Positions 7,701-15,573 are shown, numbered from the stretch's first letter. The stretch: DNA of 25,938 nucleotides from an uncultured Bacteroidia bacterium (GCA_902767355.1 CACXHG010000077.1:1-25938), one strand, 5' to 3'. Numbers and translations: made by a program. The notes: a model not told the origin generated them from the letters alone.

Positions 7701-9008
7701 AGGCTCGTAGTATGAGGGGAACACAGTCAGGTCGGCGCCGGCGAGAAGGGAAATGTAGGTCTGGTTGAAGATGCCGTCGCTGCCGTTCAGGTAGCTGGGC
7801 ACGAAAAATACATCCACCTTGCATCCGGGGGCATTACTGAGGCCGCGCTGGCTCAGTTGCAGGCGCACGCTGTCAAAGTCGTCCATCAGGTAGTGGGTGA
7901 CGTTTGTGGTGTACTTATGTCCCGGATTGGAAAGCTTTTCGAGCAGGTCCTTGTCGGGGCCGTTGTTGCCGCTGGGCACCATTATAAATGCCGCAACCTG
8001 CTTGGCCGGATTGCTCCGGGCGACCTTGGCCAGGGCGTCGATGAAGACGTTGATGCCCTTGGTCTCATATTCGTAGCGGCCGCCTATCCAGACGATTTCG
8101 GTGCCGGCGTCGGTATATTTCTTGTCGGACATCGCCGAGGCCACTTTCAGCAGGCTCTTGCGGGCCCCGGCGCGCATCTTTGCATAGGTTTTCTCGTCCG
8201 GCGTGTAGCTGGCGGCTATGCCGTTGGGGGTAATCACATCCGGCTGGCGTCCCAGCAGTATGCGGCATTCGTTGGCGGTCAGATCTGAAACCGTGGTAAA
8301 GATGTCGGCGGCGTGGGCTGCGGCCTTTTCCACTGAGTGGCGGTCGCTCACGCCATAGTCGCGCGCCATGGCGTCGCCGTCCATGGTGGGGAGCTCCTTA
8401 TAGAACGGAATATGCTTGCTGGCCATGCAGCGGCCCACCACGGTGGCGTGGGTGGTGAAGATGGTGCCTATGGGCAGGCCGGTCTGCTTGAGATAGAGGA
8501 TGCCGGCGCCGGCCATCCACTCGTGGAACTGGGCCACGATCTTGCTGGAGGAGTGGATATAGTAGCGGGAGAAGCTCTCTATGACCTTGCCGGCGGCATA
8601 GCCGAAGAGGAAGGCCTCTATGTATTCCCAGTTGCCGTTCAGCGAATCCACGCCATATTTTTCCCAGGCGCTGGCGAAAATCTGGTCCTTGCTCGTGATG
8701 AAGGTCTTGAAATCGACCAGGATGGCTACCGGCTGTCCGGGGATGTTCCAGCGGCCCACGCGCACGCGCAGGCCCTCGTGGGCGGCAAGTTCCCTCCAGG
8801 ATTTGAACAGTTCGTTGTCCACCAAGAACTCTGGATTCTGACGGGTGTGCATCCAGACGTCAGGCCCGATATGTATATGTTTGTCTTCTAATTCTTTACT
8901 GAGATTGAGCGCCTTGGTGGCAAGTACGGTGTGGATGCCGCCTACCTTGTTGCAAACTTCCCAGCTGACCTCGAACAGGTAGTCCGGCATCGTGATGTCT
9001 TTCTTCAT
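4770..9008 (-). CDS. glycogen synthase (GT3) - alpha-glucan phosphorylase (GT35) fusion
   Basis: A 1412-residue two-enzyme polypeptide. Residues 1-545 look like a eukaryotic-type (GT3) glycogen synthase: FEVSWEVCNKVGGIHTV near the N-terminus, TTHATVVGR (185-193), and the E-x7-E motif in YYEPWGYTPLE (Glu435, Glu443). A linker (546-575) leads to a DUF3417-like segment (about 576-665) and then a phosphorylase of the short bacterial TIGR02094/AgpA type (about 665-1275). The latter contains YHCNEGHAAF, VTNGVH, FARRFATYKR and the PLP-site EASGTSGEKAVMNGV with Lys1166. A C-terminal beta-rich tail follows (about 1295-1412). As known for these families, the first half adds glucose from a nucleotide sugar and the second releases glucose-1-phosphate. 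The start overlaps the GH57 stop as TAATG. I see no frameshift at the junction, so the fusion appears genuine. Confidence 0.92.
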   Translation of the reverse strand: MKKDITMPDYLFEVSWEVCNKVGGIHTVLATKALNLSKELEDKHIHIGPDVWMHTRQNPEFLVDNELFKSWRELAAHEGLRVRVGRWNIPGQPVAILVDFKTFITSKDQIFASAWEKYGVDSLNGNWEYIEAFLFGYAAGKVIESFSRYYIHSSSKIVAQFHEWMAGAGILYLKQTGLPIGTIFTTHATVVGRCMASKHIPFYKELPTMDGDAMARDYGVSDRHSVEKAAAHAADIFTTVSDLTANECRILLGRQPDVITPNGIAASYTPDEKTYAKMRAGARKSLLKVASAMSDKKYTDAGTEIVWIGGRYEYETKGINVFIDALAKVARSNPAKQVAAFIMVPSGNNGPDKDLLEKLSNPGHKYTTNVTHYLMDDFDSVRLQLSQRGLSNAPGCKVDVFFVPSYLNGSDGIFNQTYISLLAGADLTVFPSYYEPWGYTPLESLAFYVPTVTTTLTGFGLWVKDRYQGSNPLTGICIIERNDFNYNDVVDQVAECILRFCAMDAKACEQAAANAKEISCLALWENNITYYKTAYDMAIDKVIEKFGAYPLLQDEGDQSYRKQIANRPNWSSILVNRSLPENLRALEDISKNLWWCWNEDAKELFRSIDPALWEECKGNPILLLDKISMDQYKLLEQDKDFMSRLKAVYRRFTDYMKGKEARKSPKIAYFCMEYGLDTSLKIYSGGLGILAGDYLKEASDMGVHLTAVGLLYKYGYFTQYLSGDGDQVASYDPQDFRESPAQPVLDAEGRWLTVSVPMPGRNLNIRVWKVEVGRTDLYLLDTDFEDNLPEDRPITHQLYGGDWENRLKQEILLGIGGIRALKAMNIKAEVYHCNEGHAAFTGIERIRMYVENDNLTFAEALEVVRSSSLFTTHTPVPAGHDFFSEDMMRVYFGSFPERMKIDWHTFMGLGRYNINDGGEKFSMSVLAANMSQGINGVSWLHGKVSQEILAGMWPGYLPEEVNVGYVTNGVHYDTWTAPEWKAIYGKIFGKAFATHHYDKSCFDEIYKVADKDIWNVRSVLRKRLIDYVKKTISDTKSTAHYSPSQIVKIKSTLRNDVLTIGFARRFATYKRATLLFRNLDRLAKIVNNPDRPVQFLFAGKAHPADKAGSDLIKQIVEISKMPQFIGKIVFVPNYDITVAKLLVQGVDIWMNNPTRRQEASGTSGEKAVMNGVMHFSVLDGWWVEGYKDGAGWALPLERTYEKQEFQDDLDSAMIYNIIQNEIAPAFYNKDWDKDYSPEWIKYIKNTIAKVASNFTTNRMMEDYLKQYYVPQAERYNKMVDKDFLKAREIAQWKKRMYRAWPEIQIRRFDNAGGGAPRFSLGENHYWEVDVFLPGLTPDEIGIECVITEQDAKGNYHISEVHPYEVVRFEDCVATYRANITPAKVGSYQFATRMFAKSPDMAHRQDFELVKWL

Positions 9009-10225
9009 TATTTTTTAGGGGTTTTCTTTTTGGCCAACGCACTCTCGACCCTGATTTCGAAGTCGCTGAGCACGTTCATATAGTTGATAAAAGCTTCGTA
9101 TGGTGTGTCGTAGGGGTTGAAGTAGCTGTGAACGGCACCGTCAGAGAAGAACTTGGTGCACATGTAGTACATGTGGTCGCTCTCCTGCAGGCGGCGGAAC
9201 ACTTCCATCAGATGGGCGTCGCCCGCCTTGCGCACCTTGGCCTCGAGGGCGTAGATCTTACTGAAGGCTTCGTTCTGCAGCTCGTTGCCCAGCCAGGCGG
9301 AGGTGTCGCGCTCCTCATCGGCCCATGAGATGGGGAAGGGGACGTTCAGCTCTGCCACGGATTCGTGTTTCTTGGCCGCTTCGCTGGCGGTGCAGAAGCC
9401 GATGTTCTTGTATTTCGCAATCTGGGCGGGCAGGGCCTTGAAGAATTCAAAGATGCCGCTCGCCGATTTCTGGTGCTCTCCGAAGGTCTCATAGTCCATG
9501 AAGAGGTTCACGATATCGTCCTTTTCGAGGGCCTCGGCAACCCAGCCGGCATATTTGTCGGCAGTGAGCGGCCACTCGCTCCAGGAGGTGTTGGAGAAGC
9601 GGAAGGCGATGTCGTCGCTCAGGGAAGAATTCTTGAGCAGCAGCTTGAGCTTGGGCTCCAGAGGGTTGTGGTACACATAGTTGGGACTCTTCCAGCCCAG
9701 GACATGCTTCGCGCCCTCGGTGAGCATGGTGCGGTAACCCATGGCGGCCACCATCTGACCTATCTGGTCGGAGTAGATCAGCTCGGTGTTGCGGAATGCC
9801 TTGGGCTTGACGCCGAACTCTTTTTCTATTGCGGCGGCATGCAGCTTGACCTGGTCCTTGAATTCGGCCGGCGAGACCAGTGAGGCCAGCGAATGGGAAT
9901 AAGTCTCGGCCAGGAATTCCACGCAGCCGGTGGCGGCCAGCGCCTTGAAGCTGTCCAGAACTTCCGGCGCATATTTCTTGAACTGCTCGAGGGCTGTGCC
10001 GGAGATGGAGAAGGTGACCTTGAACTTCTTGCCGGCAGCCTTTATCATGTCCAGGATAAGGGCATTCATGGGCAGATAGCACTTGGCGGCTATGCGGCGC
10101 ACGATGGCGCTGTTCTCAAAGTCGTCGAAATAGTGGTCGTCGGCGCCGATGTCAAAAAACCTGTAGAGTCGGAGCCTGTCGGGCTGATGTACCTGAAAGT
10201 ACATGCAAATGCTTTTTGTTGCCAT
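9008..10225 (-). CDS. GH57 family alpha-amylase-type glycoside hydrolase
   Basis: A 405-residue GH57 catalytic domain without a signal peptide, so probably cytoplasmic. The family motifs are MYFQVHQPDR (His13), the nucleophile region FRNTELIYSDQIG (Glu148) and the acid region LFMDYETFGEHQ (Asp244). GH57 includes alpha-amylases, 4-alpha-glucanotransferases and branching enzymes. The short length and the neighbours fit an intracellular maltodextrin or glycogen-acting enzyme, but the exact reaction cannot be fixed from sequence. Its TAA stop overlaps the ATG of the downstream fusion gene by one base, and the upstream GT4 gene ends 11 nt before its start. Confidence 0.92.
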   Translation of the reverse strand: MATKSICMYFQVHQPDRLRLYRFFDIGADDHYFDDFENSAIVRRIAAKCYLPMNALILDMIKAAGKKFKVTFSISGTALEQFKKYAPEVLDSFKALAATGCVEFLAETYSHSLASLVSPAEFKDQVKLHAAAIEKEFGVKPKAFRNTELIYSDQIGQMVAAMGYRTMLTEGAKHVLGWKSPNYVYHNPLEPKLKLLLKNSSLSDDIAFRFSNTSWSEWPLTADKYAGWVAEALEKDDIVNLFMDYETFGEHQKSASGIFEFFKALPAQIAKYKNIGFCTASEAAKKHESVAELNVPFPISWADEERDTSAWLGNELQNEAFSKIYALEAKVRKAGDAHLMEVFRRLQESDHMYYMCTKFFSDGAVHSYFNPYDTPYEAFINYMNVLSDFEIRVESALAKKKTPKK

Positions 10226-10236
10226 ATATCGTATTT

Positions 10237-11523
10237 TTAATTATTCTTGATTGCTGCGGCGTAAACGGCCTTGATCTTGGCTGCCGCATTGTTCCACTTG
10301 AGGGTGCTCACCTCTTCGTAGCCCTTCTCGCTGGCAATCTTGGCGATTGCAGGGTATTGCACGAGGGCGTAGATAGAGTCGGCCAGGGCGTCGATGTCCC
10401 AGAAATCGACCTTGATGGCGTGCTTGAGGACTTCGGCCACGCCCGACTGCTTGGAGATGATGGTGGGCACGTTGCTTATCATCGCCTCCAGGGGCGAGAT
10501 GCCGAAAGGCTCAGAGACGGAAGGCATCACATACACATCCGAGTATGCAAACATCTTTTGCACGTCGGCCCCGCGCAGGAAGCCCGTGAAGTGGAATTTG
10601 TCGGCCATGCCGAGCTGCGCCACGCGGCGCACGCTGCGGTTCAGCAGGTCGCCGCTGCCGGCCATCACAAAGCGGACGTTGTCGCAGCGGTCCAGCACCT
10701 TGCGGGCAGCCTCGATAAAGTATTCGGGGCCCTTCTGCAGGGTCACGCGGCCCAGGAAGGTGACGACCTTTTCCTTTACGGTGCGCTTGACCTTCATGTC
10801 GCTGCGGCCGGAGAAATCCACGGCGTTGTGCACCGTGATGACCTTGGAAGGGTCTATGCCGTAGCGGTTTATGACGATGTTGCGGGTCCAGTCGCTCACC
10901 GTGATGACCTTGTCGGCGGCGCGCATGCCGCGCTGCTCTATGTCATAGACCACGGTGTTGTAGTTCTCACCGTCGCGGTCGAACTCGGTGGCATGTACAT
11001 GCACTACCAGCGGCTTGCCGCTCACTTTCTTGGCGGCGATGCCGGCCAGGTAGGTGAGCCAGTCGTGGGCGTGGATCACGTCAAAGTCGTGCTCGGCGGC
11101 GATGGCGCCGCCCACCATGGCATAGCGCGAAACCTCCTCCATGAGGTTGGCCCCGTACTTGCCGGAAAATTTGTATTTGCTGCGGAAGTGGGTAGAGAAC
11201 TCCATCGTCTGGAAGTGGCGGTCTTCTTCGCTCAGCAGGGAATAGTCCTCGGGCGAAATGTAGGGCATCAGGTTGGTGCCCACGCGCAGGAATTCCACCT
11301 TGCTCAGGTAGTCGTCTATGTTGGTGATGGTGTCGTACACGGCGATGTCGCTGGCATTGATTATCTGCGCGGCTTCCTGGTCCTCGTCGCCGCTGGCGGA
11401 GGGCATTACGAAAAGGGTTTCCACGCCGTTGGCGGCAAGGCCCTTGGTGATGCCGTAGCAGGCGGTGCCCAGACCGCCGGAAATATGGGGAGGGAACTCC
11501 CAGCCGAACATCAGAACTTTCAT
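10237..11523 (-). CDS. GT4 family glycosyltransferase, probably glycogen/maltodextrin synthesis
   Basis: A 428-residue GT-B fold retaining glycosyltransferase. Visible motifs are the N-terminal glycine loop WEFPPHISGGLG (residues 8-19), IHAHDW, FLGRVTLQKG (donor-binding Arg259 and Lys264) and the E-x7-E motif SEPFGISPLEAM (Glu338, Glu346). The family uses a nucleotide sugar donor. The start GWEFPPHISGGLGTACYG resembles bacterial starch/glycogen synthases, and the gene sits between the debranching enzyme and GH57 enzyme, an arrangement I recall from Bacteroides genomes. A role in alpha-glucan synthesis is therefore likely but inferred, since the operon also holds a GT3 synthase. It starts 2 nt after the upstream stop codon. 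Confidence 0.88.
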   Translation of the reverse strand: MKVLMFGWEFPPHISGGLGTACYGITKGLAANGVETLFVMPSASGDEDQEAAQIINASDIAVYDTITNIDDYLSKVEFLRVGTNLMPYISPEDYSLLSEEDRHFQTMEFSTHFRSKYKFSGKYGANLMEEVSRYAMVGGAIAAEHDFDVIHAHDWLTYLAGIAAKKVSGKPLVVHVHATEFDRDGENYNTVVYDIEQRGMRAADKVITVSDWTRNIVINRYGIDPSKVITVHNAVDFSGRSDMKVKRTVKEKVVTFLGRVTLQKGPEYFIEAARKVLDRCDNVRFVMAGSGDLLNRSVRRVAQLGMADKFHFTGFLRGADVQKMFAYSDVYVMPSVSEPFGISPLEAMISNVPTIISKQSGVAEVLKHAIKVDFWDIDALADSIYALVQYPAIAKIASEKGYEEVSTLKWNNAAAKIKAVYAAAIKNN

Positions 11524-11525
11524 AA

Positions 11526-13454
11526 TTAATCCTCCACTTTATATTTGTTGATAAGGTATTCTACAGTGAGAATCGCTGCTGTGGCTGTGGCGGAGTTGAT
11601 GGCTCCGTGGGGGTTGTGGGGCGGGTTGCCGTCGTAGAGCTCGGCCACCGCTCCTATGCCGTGGATGGTCATGTCCTCTTCAAAGCCCTTTATCATCTCG
11701 CGGGCCTCGCGCACGAAGGCGCTGCCGTAGAGCTTGAAGCCGGCCTCTGCATAGGGCTTGAGCAGCCAGGGCCGCGTGCTGCCGTTGTGGTAGGCAAGGT
11801 CGCGCTCGTGCTGGTTGCCGTCGTAAATGCCCTTGAACAGAGGGTTCTTGGGCGAGAGGGTGCGTATGCCGCGGCTGGTAAGAAGGTCCTGCCTTACAGC
11901 GCGGAACACCAGGTCCTGAACCTCTTCTGTCAGAGGACTGTAGGGGATGGCGCAGGCGAATATCTGGTTGGGGCGGGTAAACTTGTTCTGCCCCTGGCCG
12001 TCTACATAGTCTGCCAGGTGGCCGCGCTCTTCGCACCAGAACATATTGTAGAAATTGTCCTCTATTTTGGCTGCGATGTCAAGATAGAGGGCTGCGGCGT
12101 CGCGGTTTTTGCCATAGCGCATTTCCATTTCGGCGGCAAAGCGCAGGGCGTTGTACCACAGGGCGTTGGTCTCTACCTGATAGCCGGCGCGCTCCGTTAC
12201 CGGATGACCCTCGGTATAGGCGTTCATCCAGCTCAGGGCCACGCCGCTCATCGAAGCCCATAGCAGGCCGTTGTCGTGCAGCTGCACCTCGGGCCGGCCT
12301 GCGATATAGCTGCCCAGGATGGAATTGACCGTGGCGGAGTACTTGGCCCAGGTCACCTTTTCCTTGCCGGTAAAGCTGGCCAGACTCTGCACCAGGTGGA
12401 TGATGCCCAGCGGCGCCTCTACCTTCTGGCTGGAGCTGAGCAGCTCCTTGTTCCATTTCTCGATTGTGCCGTCCAAAATGGTGTTGTAGTCTTTGACGTT
12501 GCCGTTGTTGTGAAGCAGCAGGCCGTCGGCGCAGATGGCCGTGTCGCGCAAATCGCCCACCTCGAGCCAGGAGAAGCCGCTGCTGATTTCCAGCCACTGG
12601 CGGTGGAAAAGCAGGCGGGAGGCGGCGTGGCGCAGGGTGGAGTCAAAGTCGTCCAGCCGTCCGACCGCACCCTGCTCCTTTGAGAACAGGCGCTTCAGGG
12701 AAGCGGTTTCGCAGGGCTTTGTAGAAGCCGAGAATATGATGCTCTCGCCCTTTTTGATGGGCATTTCGAAGTAGCCGGGAGTATAGAGGTCTTCGGTGCA
12801 GTCAAAGCCGCGGCGGTACTCTTCCGGATAGGTCACGCCTTTGTACCAGGACGGGGAATCCACAAAAGAGTTGGCCTTGCTCAGCTGCATGAACAGCTCC
12901 GGCAGAACCTGATACATCTTGTAGGACTTGCTGTTTTCGCAGTCGTGGCTGCGGGTGTCGGCAGTGCTGTTTTCCCTAGTCAGGGCGTGGATGCTGCGGA
13001 AAGACATCAGCGGCCGCAGCCGCAGGGTGGTTTTGGAGTGAGCGTCCAGAAGGGTGTATTTGATAAGGACCCTGTCCTCGTTTTCTACCATGAGCAGCTG
13101 CTTCTGGAGCTTGATGCCGCCGATATAGTAGGTGATGGTCGGGATGGGTTCGTTTTCGTAATCGACTATGTATTTGTGCCCGCGCGGCTCGAACACCTTG
13201 CCGTAGCAGTGGATGCCGAGATTGAACTCGCGCTCGTGCTGGATCAGCGTCTCGTCCAGCGATGAAAGCAGGATGTGTCGGCGCCAGTTCATCTCCTCTA
13301 TGGGAACGGCCAGCAGGCAGTGGTACTTGCGGGTATTGCAGCACACGATGGTGGTGTTTGCGTATGCGCCGGTGCGGTTAGTGGCAATCAGCTCCCGCTT
13401 GAGCGAGTATTCCAGATTCACCAGTTCCGCCTTGTTGAATTTCAGATATGCCAT
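11526..13454 (-). CDS. glycogen debranching enzyme (amylo-alpha-1,6-glucosidase, GH133-type)
   Basis: A 642-residue protein of the bacterial/archaeal Gde type. The N-terminal beta domain (about residues 10-220) begins EYSLKRELIATNRTGAYANTT, which matches the conserved W/ATNGxGgYAs region of the family, followed by CCNTRKYHCLLAVP. The C-terminal (alpha/alpha)6 barrel (about 285-635) includes RAGYQVETNALWYNALRFA and LAYHNGSTRPWLLKPYAEA. It removes alpha-1,6-linked glucose at glycogen branch points, complementing the phosphorylase encoded further down the operon. It is the first gene of the operon, and a perfect TAnnTTTG box lies 30-37 nt upstream of the ATG. Confidence 0.92.
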   Translation of the reverse strand: MAYLKFNKAELVNLEYSLKRELIATNRTGAYANTTIVCCNTRKYHCLLAVPIEEMNWRRHILLSSLDETLIQHEREFNLGIHCYGKVFEPRGHKYIVDYENEPIPTITYYIGGIKLQKQLLMVENEDRVLIKYTLLDAHSKTTLRLRPLMSFRSIHALTRENSTADTRSHDCENSKSYKMYQVLPELFMQLSKANSFVDSPSWYKGVTYPEEYRRGFDCTEDLYTPGYFEMPIKKGESIIFSASTKPCETASLKRLFSKEQGAVGRLDDFDSTLRHAASRLLFHRQWLEISSGFSWLEVGDLRDTAICADGLLLHNNGNVKDYNTILDGTIEKWNKELLSSSQKVEAPLGIIHLVQSLASFTGKEKVTWAKYSATVNSILGSYIAGRPEVQLHDNGLLWASMSGVALSWMNAYTEGHPVTERAGYQVETNALWYNALRFAAEMEMRYGKNRDAAALYLDIAAKIEDNFYNMFWCEERGHLADYVDGQGQNKFTRPNQIFACAIPYSPLTEEVQDLVFRAVRQDLLTSRGIRTLSPKNPLFKGIYDGNQHERDLAYHNGSTRPWLLKPYAEAGFKLYGSAFVREAREMIKGFEEDMTIHGIGAVAELYDGNPPHNPHGAINSATATAAILTVEYLINKYKVED

Positions 13455-13483
13455 AAATTTTTGTTCCTTGCAATTTTAAACTG

Positions 13484-13491
13484 CAAATTTA
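13484..13491 (-). promoter_or_regulatory. putative promoter -7 box of the glycogen operon
   Basis: The minus strand reads TAAATTTG, a full match to TAnnTTTG, 29 nt before the debranching enzyme ATG in an AT-rich intergenic region. A clear TTTG -33 element is not visible. It would drive the whole 3410-13454 operon. Confidence 0.55.
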
Positions 13492-13561
13492 GTAAAAAAT
13501 TCTTTATTAATATAGGTAGATATATAAAAGCCGAACTGGTATCAAAATCTATAAATTTTGT

Positions 13562-13569
13562 TACATTTG
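13562..13569 (+). promoter_or_regulatory. putative promoter -7 box of the YiiX-like lipoprotein gene
   Basis: TACATTTG matches TAnnTTTG completely and is followed by GC, as often seen in Bacteroidales. It lies 18 nt before the ATG at 13588, which also argues against a TTG start at 13558 that would sit upstream of the transcript start. Confidence 0.55.
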
Positions 13570-13587
13570 CATTATGATTCTTTCGGT

Positions 13588-14202
13588 ATGAGGCGATTCT
13601 TATTTGCTGCTGTCGTTTTGCTTTTGGCGTGTGGCTGTCGCAGTGTCAGGCGCACTGCCCCGGATGTGCCTCGGCTCCCGTATTCCGAGATGCGCACTGC
13701 CGACCTGGTTTTCCGTGCCGGAACGGGGCTCTATTCCCAGATGCTCAATATGCATAGCGGCGATTCGCTGATATACAGTCATGTAGGTTTGCTAGTGGAC
13801 TTGGATTCGACCTGGTATGTTATACATGCCGTGCCCAAGGAACTGGATGGCCCGGGCGATTTCGAACGTGTCAAAATGGAAGTCCTGGACTCCTTCCTGG
13901 CGAAAAGCCGGTGCAGGCAGGCCGAATTTGTGCACACCAGTCTCCAGCGGACCGACCGCGTGGTGGCCAGGGCTCTCCAATATGTCAGGGACAGCACCCG
14001 ATTTGACAATGAGTTTGACCTGGAGGACTCGACCAAGGTCTATTGTACCGAATTGATGTGGCGGCTGTTCATGATTGAAGGCATTGACCTGAGCGAGGGG
14101 CGGCGCAGCCTTTCAATAATGCCGATATTCAAGGGTAAGGGTTGTATTACCCCGAATGATATGCTTCAGTATTCCAACAACGACAGTTATTTTATCTATT
14201 AA
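13588..14202 (+). CDS. YiiX-like permuted NlpC/P60 (papain-fold) lipoprotein
   Basis: A 204-residue protein. I chose ATG 13588 (MRRFLFAAVV) because it starts directly with a lipoprotein signal peptide with lipobox LLAC (Cys15) and fits the -7 box at 13562; an in-frame TTG at 13558 is less likely. The domain resembles the circularly permuted YaeF/YiiX papain-like fold, in which the catalytic His precedes the Cys: YSHVGLLVD (His65) and then VYCTELMWRLF (Cys153). Members are thought to cleave or bind peptidoglycan peptides or lipids; the substrate is not known here. The next gene, on the same strand 27 nt downstream, is also a lipoprotein and may be cotranscribed. Confidence 0.85.
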   Translation: MRRFLFAAVVLLLACGCRSVRRTAPDVPRLPYSEMRTADLVFRAGTGLYSQMLNMHSGDSLIYSHVGLLVDLDSTWYVIHAVPKELDGPGDFERVKMEVLDSFLAKSRCRQAEFVHTSLQRTDRVVARALQYVRDSTRFDNEFDLEDSTKVYCTELMWRLFMIEGIDLSEGRRSLSIMPIFKGKGCITPNDMLQYSNNDSYFIY

Positions 14203-14229
14203 TCTATAACCCAAAAAAAGTATTCAAGT

Positions 14230-14862
14230 ATGAAAAGATTGTTTGCAATTATCAGCGTGCTCGCGTGTGTAGCGGCATTTGCTGCGGTTTCCTGCCAGAA
14301 AGAGGCTAAGGACTCCATCAAGCTTGACAAGAATTCTGTGAATGTCTCTTACAAAGGAGAAGTGGTAACTATGAAAGTTACTGCAAGTGGGGAGTTTTCT
14401 TCACAGCCCAGTGCCGAGTGGCTGAGCGCATCCGGTGCAGACATCACAGTTAAACCCAATTATTACGAGGCTAATCGTAGCGCTGACGTAGTGTTCCATT
14501 GCGGAGCGGAAAGCGCAACAGTTACTGTCAATCAGGAAGGCAGTGGTCCCAAAGAAGTGACAAGCCTTGCTATTGACGCAATGGCTGCTGCTGATTGGGC
14601 TACCTTCTGGGAACTCGTTGATATGCCTGACGCCCAGAAAGGTCAGGTAATGTCTGCTTATAATGAAAAAACAAGTGAAGATGGGGAGGGATCTGATTTT
14701 AAAGGATACGAAATCCTCTCCGAAACGATAGATAATACTAAAGGTGAGGCCGTTGTTAAAGTCAAGTACCTCTATGAAGAGCACGATCCGTCAGAGTATG
14801 ACTGGTCTCTGCTCAAGAAAGACGGTAGGTGGAGAATTCCCGCATCCGCACTTGGTAAATAA
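14230..14862 (+). CDS. lipoprotein with BACON-like domain and DUF4878-like domain
   Basis: A 210-residue protein with a signal peptide and lipobox AAVSC (Cys22), so probably anchored at the cell envelope. Residues about 30-105 form a beta-rich module that reads like a BACON domain (DKNSVNVSYKGEVVTMKVTA, AEWLSASG, ending in TVTVNQEG). Residues about 110-208 look like a DUF4878/NTF2-like domain (AMAAADWATFWELVD, GEAVVKVKYLYEE, WSLLKKDGRWRIPA). BACON domains are common in Bacteroidetes surface proteins and may bind carbohydrate or mucin; DUF4878 proteins are mostly uncharacterised. The stop lies 6 nt from the end of the convergent tsaB gene. GC content looks lower than in the neighbouring genes. 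The role is unknown. Confidence 0.8.
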   Translation: MKRLFAIISVLACVAAFAAVSCQKEAKDSIKLDKNSVNVSYKGEVVTMKVTASGEFSSQPSAEWLSASGADITVKPNYYEANRSADVVFHCGAESATVTVNQEGSGPKEVTSLAIDAMAAADWATFWELVDMPDAQKGQVMSAYNEKTSEDGEGSDFKGYEILSETIDNTKGEAVVKVKYLYEEHDPSEYDWSLLKKDGRWRIPASALGK

Positions 14863-14868
14863 CAGTCA

Positions 14869-15573
14869 TCACAGCCCCAGGACGTTCTTCTTGCTCTGTC
14901 CGATTCTGAAATCTTTCAGGTAGAAGGGCTCCATATAGGCAACATCTTCAAAATCGCCTGCCAGGTATTTCTGGTGGGCGATTTTTGCCATATAGCGGGC
15001 ATCCGGGCAGCATGGGAAAAACATGGCTGACGGGTGGCTGATGACGGAGGAGAATTTGCCGGCACCGTCGCCGCAGAACAGCACGCGGCCTTTTTCAAGC
15101 AGCCCGGCATAGGAGTTCTCATCCAGGATCTTGGGCTCTATGTCTCCGATGCGACAGGCGCAGCCGTCGTATTCTGCCTGATAAACCTCCATGCGGCGCG
15201 CATCGATCATCGGCACGATAAAGTCCGGCCTTTCGCCGTCGAACGCCTCAAGCGCCTGAGCGGCAATCAGATCCAGCGTGCCGACGGCAATCAGCGCAAC
15301 TCCGGCGCCGAAGCACAGCCCCTTGGCCATGGAGACACCCACCCTGAGGCCGGTGTAAGAGCCGGGGCCGCTGCTGACGGCCACGGCCGATAACTGCTTC
15401 ATTGTAAGATTATTCTTTTTGAGCAGGCTGTCCACCATCGGGGCCAGGCGCGAAGACTGCATCCTGGGGGTGTCGAGAAAATCGGAGGCGAAAGTGGCGC
15501 CGTTTTTTGACAGTGCTGCCGAGCAGCTGTCGCCGCTGGTTTCTATGGAAAGGATCAGATTATCGTTGAGCAT
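14869..15573 (-). CDS. tsaB: tRNA threonylcarbamoyladenosine biosynthesis protein TsaB
   Basis: A 234-residue YeaZ-type ASKHA-fold protein. It begins ILSIETSGDSCSAAL and carries the hallmark VSSGPGSYTGLRVGVSMAKG. With TsaD and TsaE it makes the t6A37 modification of ANN-decoding tRNAs. The length is normal for the family. Its start overlaps the end of the HlyD-like adaptor gene by 14 nt, so an essential housekeeping gene appears to be translated at the tail of the peptide-export operon. Whether it also has its own promoter inside the adaptor gene was not visible. Confidence 0.93.
   Translation of the reverse strand: MLNDNLILSIETSGDSCSAALSKNGATFASDFLDTPRMQSSRLAPMVDSLLKKNNLTMKQLSAVAVSSGPGSYTGLRVGVSMAKGLCFGAGVALIAVGTLDLIAAQALEAFDGERPDFIVPMIDARRMEVYQAEYDGCACRIGDIEPKILDENSYAGLLEKGRVLFCGDGAGKFSSVISHPSAMFFPCCPDARYMAKIAHQKYLAGDFEDVAYMEPFYLKDFRIGQSKKNVLGL

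Noticed and set aside
4803..7715. Long open frame of about 970 codons on the plus strand, antisense to the synthase/phosphorylase gene
   Set aside because: It is rich in Val, Gly, His and Ala and has no recognisable domain. Strong codon bias with few stops in the antisense frame explains it.
13558..13587. TTG start giving a 10-residue longer YiiX-like protein
   Set aside because: It would place extra residues before the signal peptide and overlaps the -7 box; ATG 13588 fits better.
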